Assembly: GCF_021869535.1 (NCBI RefSeq)
Contig: NW_026262701.1
Location: 41,667,278 to 41,731,277 of the forward strand
Length of the DNA: 64,000 bases
Direction: 5' to 3'
Source of the DNA: Mytilus californianus
Taxonomy: Eukaryota > Mollusca > Bivalvia > Mytilida > Mytilidae
Of this stretch, positions 32,070 to 42,780 are shown piece after piece. A program made the position numbers and the translations under genes. A model generated the notes under the pieces. That model saw nothing but the letters and a program-made list of their open reading frames with translations, was not told where the DNA came from and ran no database searches. Every line of letters starts with the position of its first letter. Positions within the stretch are counted from its first letter, which is position 1.

Positions 32070-32245
32070 TTTATAAGAGTAACACGACGGGTGTCACATG
32101 TGAAGCAGGATCTGCTAACCTGTCCGATGCACTTGAGATCACCCCTCGGATTTTGATGGGGTTCGTGTTGCTCAATCTTTAGTTTTCTTTGTTGTGTTTT
32201 ATAGACTATTGTTTGTCTTTTGGTCATATTTGAAAAATCCACCGA
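32070..32245 (+). repeat. Dispersed SINE-like mussel repeat, second copy
   Basis: Starts 'cacgacgggtgtcacatgtg', then 'aagcaggatctgctaacc' and 'ggggttcgtgttgctcaatc'. Same family and orientation as 31650-31860. Confidence 0.6.
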
Positions 32246-32449
32246 GGCCAATATGCGAACCACACTGCTAACTGTGTATTGCTACCTTATGAGTTTGAAT
32301 GTTGCCACTCTTTTTCATATCTTTAACCATGAACAATAAGCATAAAAGACCCAAGGATTACAAAATGTGAAAAAAAATAAAAACAAACAGCCCGGTCGAG
32401 GTACATGTCAACATTAACAAGCAGCTACATCCTTTTTTAGTTTTCTAGA

Positions 32450-32616
32450 TGTCGGGGCTAACTCAAATATCGTTATACAGAAAGAACACAACCATACAGT
32501 TTAACGTTTACTTCATATATATATATTAGAGCTGCTAAGGCTACGTCCCGCATTGACGTCAACCCTAGATACAATTGGTAAAACGCGACGTTTTAACTCC
32601 CGCGGTATTCTCAACA
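32450..32616 (-). repeat. BEL/Pao 3' LTR
   Basis: 167 bp, TGTTGAG...CCGACA on the minus strand. It contains TGACGTCA (32554-32561) and, downstream on the minus strand, a (TA)n TATA-like run (32517-32526). Confidence 0.9.
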
Positions 32617-32921
32617 TTCTCCGGGCCGCTAAAAGTAAATATTAAAATTAAATTACGATAAGTAAAAATGAATTAAAATTACTGTCTCTCAAATTCAAAA
32701 CTTAAACTTAATAACTTTAGCACAGTCACTATCTTCCAGATTAGTTATCTTCTAGTTAAATCACAATGAGTCTATTACGTACACAGATAACAGTGTCTAT
32801 TTTTTCCGCGCACCTGTTCACATAGTCAATGCAATTTTATCATATAATCGGTTTTTGCAATTAGTCAATTAAAATCAAGCATATTTGTAAAAGTCCACAA
32901 TAAATCAGAACAGTTCATTGG

Positions 32922-35366
32922 TTACGCATTATTTAGTCCATTTTTAATATTTTTCCTGGCTCTTCTGGCTGCTTCTCGGTTTGGCAATATCCGGCTTGTT
33001 GTCGCACTTGGTTCCTCCTTCTGTCGAGCTTCTTCGTCCTTTGATGTTTCGATGTCTGTACAAAGTTCAAGAGGATACAACTTGACGATCGGACGTGATG
33101 TAGTTCCAGTTTTGGTTCGAATAATAGCGGAACGAACTAGTCCATCATTTCCTTTAGTTAGGTTTTCCACAATCCCGGTTTTCCACATTATTCTTCGGTT
33201 TTCATCATGAATCTGAACAATATCGCCTATTCTGATTATCGTGGAATTGCTTCCCTTTTTCTTGTGGAATTCACGCAATGACGTTAAATATTCGGTTTTC
33301 CATCGGTTCCAGAATTGTTGTAAGAGTAATGATTGTCTTTGAACACGTTTGATAAAACTTGTTTTGCTCATAAATGTCTCATTAAACATGTCAATTTCAC
33401 GAGTATCCATGTACGGTAATGTATTTATCCTACGTCCATAAAGAAGATGAGCTGGAGTAAGCGGTTCAAGATCCTCCGGGTCTGAAGAAACATATGTTAA
33501 TGGTCGATCATTTAAGACGGATTCTATCTCTGTAACAATTGTCTGAAGAATCTCTAAATTTTTCAAGTGATTTTCCTAGGACTTTTTTCAAATTCGTTTT
33601 CGTCATTCCAATAAGACGCTCCCACCATCCACCAAACCATGGAGCACGTTTAGGGATGAAAAACCAGTCGATTCCTTGTGCTGATAATGTTTCTTTTAAC
33701 TTTTTTGAATTACAAAGTTGTTTGATGTCTTCTGAAGCGGATACAAAAGTAGAACCATTGTCGGTCATAACAACTTTCGGTAAAGATTTTCTGCTTGAAA
33801 AGCGCCGAAAAGCTTGTAAAAACGTTTCTTCTGACAAATTTGTAACGACTTCAAGATGTATCGCTCTCGTAGAGGCGCAAGTGAATAAACATATGTAGAC
33901 TTTCTTTATGACATTGTCGTTATCTTTTACTTGTAATGCGCCTGTGAAATCTATCCCTGTAGCTGTAAAAGGGTCAGCTTCTTGTAGACGAATCTTAGGC
34001 AGTGGCGGTGGATCCGGTGCTGCATATGGTAGTCCAACCACCTTTCTACAAGTAACACATTTCCTGAGTGTTTTCCGAACAAACTGTCGGATTGCAGGTA
34101 TCCAAAAACTTTGTCTCAAATGTACGATAGTGGCATTTACTCCGGAATGACAAATTCTTTCATGGGCATCTAATACAATAAGTTTAGAAATTTTATGATC
34201 GTTAGGTAAGATATACGGAAATTTTGTTGACTCCGATAAGGGCGCATTCTGAATTCTTCCACCACCACTGATGATGCTCCTGTCGTCAAGAAATAATCTT
34301 AATTGTCTGATTCTCGGTAAACTGTTCCGTGTTCTACTGTTATACTTCAATGCGTTATATTCCGTAGCAAAAGCCGTCTCCTGACAATTTCGAATCCATA
34401 CCTCAACAGATTTGGATAGTTCACTTGGTTTTAAATGTTCTAGTGTCCTTAAAGTCTTTTCAATTCTACAGTTTTCTATAAACCGTAGTACATATGACGT
34501 GATACGTAACAGTTTCTGGTACGACGAATATCGTTCAATATCAATAATAAAGTTAATTCCAAGTTGACAAATCGAATCGTCCTTTGGTTGGCTAATACAT
34601 GTATTGTCATTTTCTGTTAACAAAACGGATAAAGACGTGTCGATTGATGTTGATTTTGGGTAAGTTGAACGGTCTGTTAACCAATGCGGACCTTTAATCC
34701 ATAATGTGCTGTTTGTGTATTGCTCGGCCGTTATCCCTCGTGTTACTAGATCAGCTGGGTTATCGCTTGTAGGACAATACTTCCATTCCCATGATTTTGT
34801 CAATTCGTTTATTTCATTCACGCGATTTTGTATGAAACGTTTTAATGTCTTTGTTGACTTAAGCCAGTGTAAAACGATCTGGCTATCCGACCAAAAAGTG
34901 ATGTTTTCGCACTCCATCGTTTATTGAAGGTGTTTAGCTAAGCGTGCTCCGATTACGGCTGCCATTAACTCAAGTTGTGGGAGTGTAATTTCCTTAAATG
35001 GTGCTACTCGTGACTTTGCCATTACAAGTGCTGTCTCATGTCCGTTACATATATATCCTACCGCACCATATGCCTTTGTACTTGCGTCAACAAATATGTG
35101 AAGACTGTGATTTGTTGATCCTGTAGTCTCAGTGAAGTAATATCGAGGAAATACTGTTAGTGTTGCGGTCTCAATATTATCGCGTATACTGATCCATTGG
35201 TTACATAGGTCCCCTTCTATTAAACTGTCCCATTTTAATCCAAGTTTCCATATTTCTTGCAATAAAATTTTAGCCGTAATTGTAACTGGACTCAGTAATC
35301 CTAGCGGATCGTAAATTCCTGACGAATATCTCAATATTTCTCGTTTAGTTACACGTATTGATATAT
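32922..35366 (-). pseudogene. BEL/Pao pol, C-terminal half: RT end, RNase H, integrase
   Basis: The minus-strand frame enters at 35366 next to the inverted duplication. It reads TKREILRYSSGIYDPLGLLS, the conserved start of the segment after the RT palm. RNase H-like residues follow (IFVDASTKAYGAVGY, then FWSDSQIVLHWL and NPADLVTRG). Integrase has HSGVNATIVHLRQSFW with CVTCRK (HHCC), TGIDFTGAL, MTDNGSTFV and GGWWERLIGMTK. A TAA at 34921-34923 splits the RNase H region in frame. A one-base shift near 33560 moves the integrase end to another frame, which runs to 32922 (VLNDRPLTYVS, LTPAHLLYGRR). Without the palm it cannot encode an active polymerase. Confidence 0.9.
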
Positions 35367-35734
35367 GATTATATGATAAAATTGCATTGACTATGTGAAC
35401 AGGTGCGCGGAAAAAATAGACACTGTTATCTGTGTACGTAATAGACTCATTGTGATTTAACTAGAAGATAACTAATCTGGAAGATAGTGACTGTGCTAAA
35501 GTTATTAAGTTTAAGTTTTGAATTTGAGAGACAGTAATTTTAATTCATTTTTACTTTATTGTAATTTAATTTTAATATTTACTTTTAGCGGCCCGGAGAA
35601 TGTTGAGAATACCGCGGGAGTTAAAACGTCGCGTTTTACCAATTGTATCTAGGGTTGACGTCAATGCGGGACGTAGCCTTAGCAGCTCTAATATATATAT
35701 GAAGTAAACGTTAAACTGTATGGTTGTGTTCTTT
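35367..35734 (+). repeat. Inverted duplicate of the BEL LTR and adjoining 3' leader
   Basis: Reverse complement of 32481-32849 with few differences. It sits exactly where the RT catalytic core should be and joins gag/protease on one side to the RT end on the other. Confidence 0.9.
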
Positions 35735-38019
35735 GCCTATTCTTCTGATAACGTTCTCCGTTCTCCTTTTGGCTACATCATAATTTGACGGTAATTCTTC
35801 GTAATCTTGTTTCCATGGTAATTTCGCCGAATACCTATCTCCGAGAAATTCAATTGATGAATCTTGATAGTCTTTCAAATAATTTGTCTCCTTCTCATGA
35901 TTTTCGGATGAATCTATGCCTATCGATTCAAGTTTCCAGAACGATTCCAAGTTAAATTCTTCTGATTTGTGCGAAACTAGTACGTTAAAGATGCCAGCTG
36001 TCGTAGACGAATGTGCTCTACCTGATTGTAAGGGTCCTGATAGCAAATACCCAAGCTTTGATCTTACCGTGGTCGGTCCATCTCCTCGTATAACCTCGTC
36101 TTCAATAAAATCCCAATAATAGTCGGCACCAATAAGTAAAGAAATTTCAAAAGAATCTTCTTTAGTAACTGTATGAGCGAGTCTCAATCCTTTTAGATAA
36201 TTCATATCTCGTTTAACGTAGCGCATGTGATTCTGAAGTGGGACTGCTATGGTAGGTACAATTAGAACTTCAATTGGAAATTTACGCCTATTCTCTGTTT
36301 CAATGTGTACGGTGGATTTACGTAGTTCTCTCGTGCTGGTGTTATCCTTTCCAAATGCCGATAGATGTACAATTTCAACTCCTTCAGTTTTCAAATTCAA
36401 TTTTTTCGCTAGATCATCAGTTAAAAAAGATCTTTGTGCACCTTCATCAAATAAAATATTAGTATCCATACACATACTACCTGACCATACAGGAGCTACA
36501 GCAGTCTTCAATAGCACATTTGTGCGCATCTGTGTCGAAGAATGTAAAATTTTCGTATCTTCCTTATTTTCAGTATTATTAATGATATTGACAGATGTAG
36601 ATTGATTATGATTTTGATTGTTCTTTTTCTCTGGGTTGCTTACAGTTTCCCTGTTACCATGGTTACCTACATTACACAAGTTGGAATGGTGTCTCTTGTT
36701 ACAGTGTCTACACGTTCTTTTTGATTTACACTCATTGGCATGATGATTCCCTAAACAATTAAAGCATAAATTGTCTCGTTTAACTATAGATATGCGGGCT
36801 TTAGGATCACTAACCTTGGTACAGTATGTTGGCGCATGTATGTCTTTACAAAAAATACATGGTCTCTCCTTAATATTCCGGGGCTGGCCTTTCTTAGCGT
36901 TGTGTGCTATGTGTCCTTGTGGTGAATTATTTCCTGTGTGAAATGTACTTATAGATGTGTTTGCAAACTGGTGGTCTATAGAATCAAGATAAGTGCCCGT
37001 ATTTTGTCCTGCCTCCATGATTTGAATTTCGTTAAGTATGCTCTTCCTCAAATCTTTCAAATTCCAACTGGACGGTCCGTGTTCTCTGGCTAAGTGTTGT
37101 CTGATTTCATTGGGTAACTTTCTCATGATAATCGGTACCAGTAAAGTTCCATATGACGTCTCAGGTTGTCCGAGCGAATCTAAACCTCTTACGTAGGCTT
37201 CACATCGGTCATAAAATAATCTTAAGCTTGACAAGGTGTATCGTGGTTGGGCAATATCTACAAGAGCTTGTAAGTAGGCTTCCGTAATTCTGTGTGTTTG
37301 TCCGAACCGTTCATTGAGTACATTTATAGCCTCCATGTAATTACCATTTGTAAGCGCAAATCCAGTTATCGTAATTAATGCCTCGCTTTCAAGTTGCGAT
37401 TTCAGATAATTAAATTTCTCAATGTTTGTCAAAGTAGGATTAAAATGTACAGCAGATTCGTACGAGTCCCAAAACGTTTGCCAATCTAAAATGTTGCCAT
37501 TAAACTTCGGTAGTGATAACTTGGGTAAACGATGGTTACTAGTACTAGCTATATTTTGTGGTGCTATATGACCTGTATCAGAGCCATTGTAGCTTGTCTG
37601 TGGTTGAGCGGAAATGAAGCATAGAATGGTGTTGCGTTTTGAAAGTTATCAACATTTGCCGGGCGGAAAGGAGGGCTTTCTACATTGAGTACTTGATATG
37701 AAGATTGTGTTACATTGGAACTTGGTGTACGGTTTTGACCAATTTGTATAAAATTACGAAAATGTCTAAGTTTAGTGTCTAAATTATTTGAATACTCATC
37801 TGTATCTACTATTTCACTTTCAACGTTGTCTAAATTCGTTGCTTCCAATATCTGTTCGTTCAGTTTTTCCAACAATTTCTTCTTTTGCGTAAGATTATCG
37901 TATGTTGCAAGTAGTTCATCTCTGTCGAAGTCCGTGTTTTCCTTCGCCTCCTCGAATTTTCGGAAAAGTCTCGTCACTGCACTTCTATTTCCAGTCCTAA
38001 TATTCTTTAACTTCTCCAT
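35735..38019 (-). pseudogene. BEL/Pao gag and protease, N-terminal half of the polyprotein
   Basis: The minus-strand ATG at 38019 begins MEKLKNIRTGNRSAVTRLFR, a coiled-coil-rich Gag start. The first frame runs to a stop at 37564; a one-base shift near 37610 carries the reading into the next frame. That frame holds the family-typical LPKLSLPKFNGNILDWQTFW at 37470-37545. Three CCHC knuckles follow (CIFCKDIHAPTYC, CFNCLGNHHANEC, CRHCNKRHHSNLC). The protease-like site is FDEGAQRSF, with Glu where Ser or Thr is usual. Then come ISLLIGADYYWDFI and LGYLLSGPL, typical of the BEL linker before RT. Coding stops at VIRRIG, where the inverted LTR begins. Confidence 0.9.
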
Positions 38020-38052
38020 CTTCGATGTAATCCTTTGGTTACGGCACCTGAA

Positions 38053-38219
38053 TGTCGGGGCTAACTCAACTATCGTTATACAGAAAGAACACAACCATAC
38101 AGTTTAACGTTTACTTCATATATATATATTAGAGCTGCTAAGGCTACGTCCCGCATTGACGTCAACCCTAGATACAATTGGTAAAACGCGACGTTTTAAC
38201 TCCCGCGGTATTCTCAACA
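38053..38219 (-). repeat. BEL/Pao 5' LTR
   Basis: 167 bp, identical by eye to 32450-32616 except one base near the inner end. The internal region then begins ttcaggtgccgtaacc (minus strand), the likely primer-binding region. Confidence 0.9.
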
Positions 38220-39740
38220 CTAGTATGTCTAATCTAAACTGATTATTTTTTTGGCAAATTTTAAAAAATCTCCAGACTGGTTGATAACTTTTGAAATTAT
38301 TCAGAAACTAAGATTCCAGCTTCTGTAGTTAAAGCTCACCTCAGATCGTTTTGACTTCTTTTTATGTCGCTTTTTGGTTTGTTAAGGAATTCAAGTATTT
38401 GTACATTCTTGTCTTTAGAATTGTTTGTTTCAGTGTTACAGCGGAGGTTAAATCCAGAAGGCTCCCGGAAGCATCAATATAATAAAATGTTATTTTCATT
38501 GATAACGTGTTCTTGTATTGCAACTATCTTATCAATTTTGCACGTGTCAAATGTTGTAAAACTTGATTTCCAGATCTTGAATAGGACATTAACTGAAAGG
38601 CTTTTGATAATGATGGGAAGAACTCCTAGACAATTAAAGTAATTAGAAGTTGGCATTGGTAAAGAATTTATAAGATGAACAGCTGAATGTTGGGTTTTCT
38701 CACAAAAAAATGCTCTGCACGGAATTTCGATGATTCGAAAGAAGGTCATCAATGTCAGAAGTGGAAGGGGACCCGCTTTGTGAGAAAAATATCTAACATT
38801 GCACATAATAGTAAATAAGACTATATTGTTTCAACATTTTCGTACATTTTGCACAATCTGTTGTACATTTCTTAAATGCAGTATCATGCAGTATATATAA
38901 ATTATCCTTATTATTAACTAATGTATAGTTCTAGCCTGGTATCTTTAATGGGTTTCTACATCATTTACTGGTCGAGAATTAGCTTATGCAAGTAGGGAGG
39001 TTTGTACTTCGGGATCTGGAGAAAGAAATAAATTGAAAATAAATACCTTCTGACCTTTTAGCTAAGCGGTATATATGTTTTCATCAATGATCTGTACACT
39101 TAATTCAAACAAAATAATTATCATTCGTATCCTATAGGGAAGTAAGAGCTTGACAAAATGTTTATACACATGACTATTGATGCAAATGATGTTAATACGC
39201 AGTTAATTCTTATAATCCTCTTGATTTAGAATAGTTCCATTACATTCAGACGCTGGAACATCATTCGCGTTATACATGTATAATTTGATTCATAAGATTT
39301 TATCCATGTACATACAAGTAGCTAGGATGATTTTTCATATCGGTATTAGGTTCATATCTTGTGAATTTTTACAGTTGAACGAATATGTGATTTCAGCGAA
39401 AAATCATGGCCCCAATTAATTTATACTTATATCTTAATTGTTGACTATTGTCCGAAAGTTTTGCTGTGTGTTACTCGTCCAAATGATTGTTGTTCTTAAA
39501 TATACCGACCCTCAATAAGGAATTAAGTTTATTTTTTTTAATAAAGTTATGCCTACATAAACATTGCAATTTTACTGTCTGTTGTTTGAACTGACACATT
39601 CTTGATAAAACTGGTTAACCAACTGCTCCTCTTGAGGAGGCAAACTCATTATTATAAACTATTGCTCTCAACTCCCTAGCAAAACGTTTTCGCTGTCCTT
39701 GAATACAAGAATAGTCGTCTGGTCTGCAATTTTTGCAATT
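38220..39740. other. Intergenic, nothing recognised
   Basis: Contains a 110-codon minus-strand open frame (38474-38806) without recognisable motifs. No repeats were identified. Confidence 0.45.
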
Positions 39741-39744
39741 TGAT

Positions 39745-39855
39745 CTAAGCGTCACTGATGAGTCTTATGTAGACGAAACGCGCGTCTGGCGTATTAAATT
39801 ATAATCCTGGTACCTTTGATAACTAATTACCGATTGTTTCCTATTTTCGATTGTA
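39745..39855 (+). repeat. Dispersed mussel repeat (atgcgc/acgcgc tail type)
   Basis: The core 'gtcactgatgagtcttatgt', then 'agacgaaacgcgcgtctgg', resembles 44630-44700 (catcactgaagatcaagaca, then gccgaaatgcgcatct) and 44935-44980. Confidence 0.6.
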
Positions 39856-39989
39856 AAATTTTGACTCAGTGTGTACTATCATGACAGGGGACGACGCATG
39901 CAAAGTAGAAGAAATTTACCATGTCGACTAACCTAATGTCTCTCCTTTTTGGATTTCATGCGAGTCCCTCCGTTTCTGGTGGTTATCAA

Positions 39990-40240
39990 GATTTTAATCT
40001 TTTCGAAATTATAAAGAAACTAAGGTTTCAACTCTCTCAGGCAAAGTTTATCTAAGATGGATTTGGCTATTATTTTATGTCCTTTTTGGTCATACAGCTC
40101 TTTAACTGTCTCGGCTCTCATACATCCTTGGCTTTCAAATACTCGGTTTTTAGTTATCCTGATGAAAGTAAATCTAGGAAAGCGCGTCGGACGTATGAAA
40201 TTTGTAAAGTGTTGTTTTCGTTTTTTTAATCGATTCATGA
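39990..40240 (+). repeat. Dispersed mussel repeat
   Basis: Contains 'ggatttggctattattttat', 'ctttaactgtctcggctct' and 'gatgaaagtaaatctagg'. The end of the cGLR coding region (15186-15290) belongs to this family. Confidence 0.6.
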
Positions 40241-40439
40241 GATTTGAACTTTGTTAAACTACTGTTGCCTAGCAAATGAACCCTGTGTTTTATAATAAAA
40301 CTATGATTTCACCAATATAAACACACAGTGCGACAGCGGTCAAATACATTCCCAAGAATACTCAAAGAACGGGAAAGAGCAGTTAACAATTTTTTTTAAA
40401 AGTTTAACCTTTTTTAGAAATTGAATTGATTTTTTTTTT

Positions 40440-41175
40440 TAATTTTTTTAACATTCGATTGCAACATTCAATTTCAACATACAACATTCGACTTCAATAT
40501 AAAACATTCGTTTCTTTTAATTCAGCATTCGTTTTTCACCATTTAACATTCGATTTCAACCTTCAACATTCAATTATTTTCTTTTTTCATTTTCTTTTTT
40601 TTTTTCATTTTTTTTTTTAATGTTGAATGTTGAAAATTAATTGTTGAATGTTGAAAAAAACTTTAAATGGGAAAAAAAAATATGAAAAAAAATAAATGTT
40701 CAATGTTGATATTGAAATTGAAAAACGAATGTTGAACGGTGAAAACAAATGTTGAATAATATAATCGAAAGTTGAAAATTGGAATCGAATGTTAAAAAAT
40801 GGGGAAAAAAGAAAAGAAAACAAAATTTGAATGTTGAATGTTGAAATCGAATGTTGAATGTAAAAAAACGAATGTGGAATTTTGGAATCGAATGTTGAAT
40901 GTTGAAATCAAATATCAAAATCGAATGTTTAATGTTAAATGTTGAAATTGGATGTTGAAATCAAATATCAAACGTTGAAAACAAATGTTGAATAATGAAA
41001 TCGAATGCTGAATGTTGAAAATTGGAATCGAATGTTAAAAAAAAAGGGAAAAAAACAAAACAAAACAAAATTTGAATGTTGAATGTTAAAAATCGAATGT
41101 TGAATGTTGAAAAACGAATGTGGAATTTTGGAATCGAATGTTGAATGTTAAATGTTGAAATTGAATGTTTGAAAA
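40440..41175 (+). repeat. Inverted AT-rich minisatellite (TTGAATG / CATTCAA)
   Basis: 40440-40585 consists of CATTCGATTTCAACATTCAA-type units. From 40618 to 41175 the same motif appears in the opposite orientation (cgaatgttgaatgttgaaat). The two parts meet at a T-rich stretch near 40600, forming a large palindromic array. Open frames here are artefacts of the repeat. Confidence 0.9.
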
Positions 41176-41384
41176 ATAGAATAAAAAAAACACTGACAAC
41201 AACTTGTATGGAGTTAACAGTATATACAATCGGTAGGTTCAGCAAGGTAGGTCGACAGACATGAAGGGCGCGGTAAAAATGGACTACCACTGGGAAATGA
41301 GGGTATATTGGACAGGGCCAGAAATTTTGCATTGCAAAAAGTAAAATAACAACAAGAATGTGTAAATAGTACACGGATGCCCCA

Positions 41385-41635
41385 CTCGCACTATCATTTT
41401 CTATGTTCAGTGGACCGTGAAATTGGGTTCAAATCTCTAATTTGGCATTAAAATCAGAAAGATCATATCATAGGGAACATGTGTACTAAGTTTCAAGTTG
41501 ATTGGACATCAACTTCATCAAAAACTACCTTGACCAAAAACTTTAACATGAAGCGGGACAGACGGACGGACGGACGGACGAACGGACGAACAGACCAAAA
41601 AACATAATGCCCCTAGGTGGGGCATAAAAACACAA
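41385..41635 (+). repeat. Dispersed mussel repeat with (GGAC)n tract
   Basis: Unique-looking body (aaattgggttcaaatctcta, catgtgtactaagtttcaag), then a ggacggacggacgaacggac tract and the end 'aatgcccctaggtggggcat'. 41640-42095 shows nothing recognisable. Confidence 0.6.
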
Positions 41636-42109
41636 AGTACAAAAATGATAAACAACATTGTTTCAAACAATCTTCGCATTCACTGAAAGCTAGCGCAGGT
41701 ACTTAATCTACTGATATGATTATCATGCCGTCATATGTTCTTATATCGGTGACTGTACCTCGGCAAAGATTTCTTATAGTAACGCATAAAAGGTATATGC
41801 AGTGATGGTATTGTGCAATGTACAGAACTTCAATGTAGAAAAGTTTCATGTCCCATCTTGTTGGTAGTCAGTGTTTCGGAATCGACATTTCAAATAACAA
41901 CATCATAAATAGGTCTTTGAATTTTAGGTTTTATGTTCATGTTGTATCATAACAACAAAGTATAGGATTAACATTATCTTATAATAAAGTCATGTTTTTA
42001 TCATTTCAATTCCATGTTTTTTTTATATCTTAATTCGATATCCAATAATCAATCGAAAAGGCACAAGCTCTAGAGATCTTTTCAAATCGACTTCTGTTAT
42101 AATAATGCA

Positions 42110-42235
42110 GATAGAAAAAATACGTGGTTTGATGGTCCTTTTAATTCGGTAGACCGTTTTGAATTCTCAACTCTCTACACTACACTTCAACACATTCTTA
42201 TCAAACAAAAGGTGTCCTGTTTAATTAAATGATCG
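42110..42235 (+). pseudogene. Penelope-like RT fragment
   Basis: Reads FEFSTLYTTLQHILIKQK, matching FDFSTLYTTLPHILIKK in the longer copy at 42841-42888. Short and degraded. Confidence 0.6.
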
Positions 42236-42713
42236 TTTGAAAAATATAAATGCATTTTTTTTATTGCGACTCATATAAAGCCTTTTTATATATTGAAAAA
42301 TGTAAATATGCTTGATATGCTTGCTGGAAGTGTGATAGTGTGGTTAAAGCTATAACGTTTCTCTTTAACAACATCTATGTTTTTTTGGCAATAAAGTTTA
42401 ACGACAGATTGTTGGCTATCCCTTTGCGCCCCTTTATGGACAAACTCAGTAAAGTTGCATGGTTTAATGCAGAAATCTGAATGGAAATAAGAATTCGGAA
42501 TCGTTTTCATTCAGCATATAAGAAAATCAAAATCAATCATGCTCTTATTGAATACAACTTCCAACATTCAACTGTTATCAAAGTGATAAATTAAACCCAT
42601 TGAAAGTTTTTCTAAAGTGCCAACGAATTTGTCGACTCTGTTTCGAAATCCGATTCAAAAGCTTATTGGTCTCTTAGTAAACAACTTAGGAAATTATGAA
42701 ATTTGCAGTTTTA

Positions 42714-42780
42714 AAAACTTTAGAAATCATTGGAACCAAGAAATGTAGAAACTTTAGAAATCATTGGAACCAAGAAATGA
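42714..42780 (+). repeat. Two-unit tandem duplication (about 34 bp)
   Basis: The unit aaactttagaaatcattgga, then accaagaaatg, occurs twice in a row just before the PLE RT frame. Confidence 0.85.

Larger units (their letters stand above)
32450..38219 (-). mobile_element. Defective BEL/Pao LTR retrotransposon
   Basis: Direct LTRs of 167 bp at both ends (32450-32616 and 38053-38219) differ at one base by eye. They are bounded by ctaga on the left and ctagt on the right, a probable 5-bp target duplication with one change. On the minus strand the order is LTR, gag with three CCHC knuckles and protease, an inverted copy of LTR plus leader in place of the RT core, then the RT end, RNase H, integrase and LTR. 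Frameshifts near 37610 and 33560 and a stop at 34921-34923 add to the loss of the polymerase. Confidence 0.9.

Noticed and set aside
33539..34927. Plus-strand frames of 73-119 codons opposite the BEL pol
   Set aside because: Antisense shadows of RNase H/integrase coding sequence.
35916..36605. Plus-strand frames opposite BEL gag/protease
   Set aside because: Antisense shadows; no independent features.
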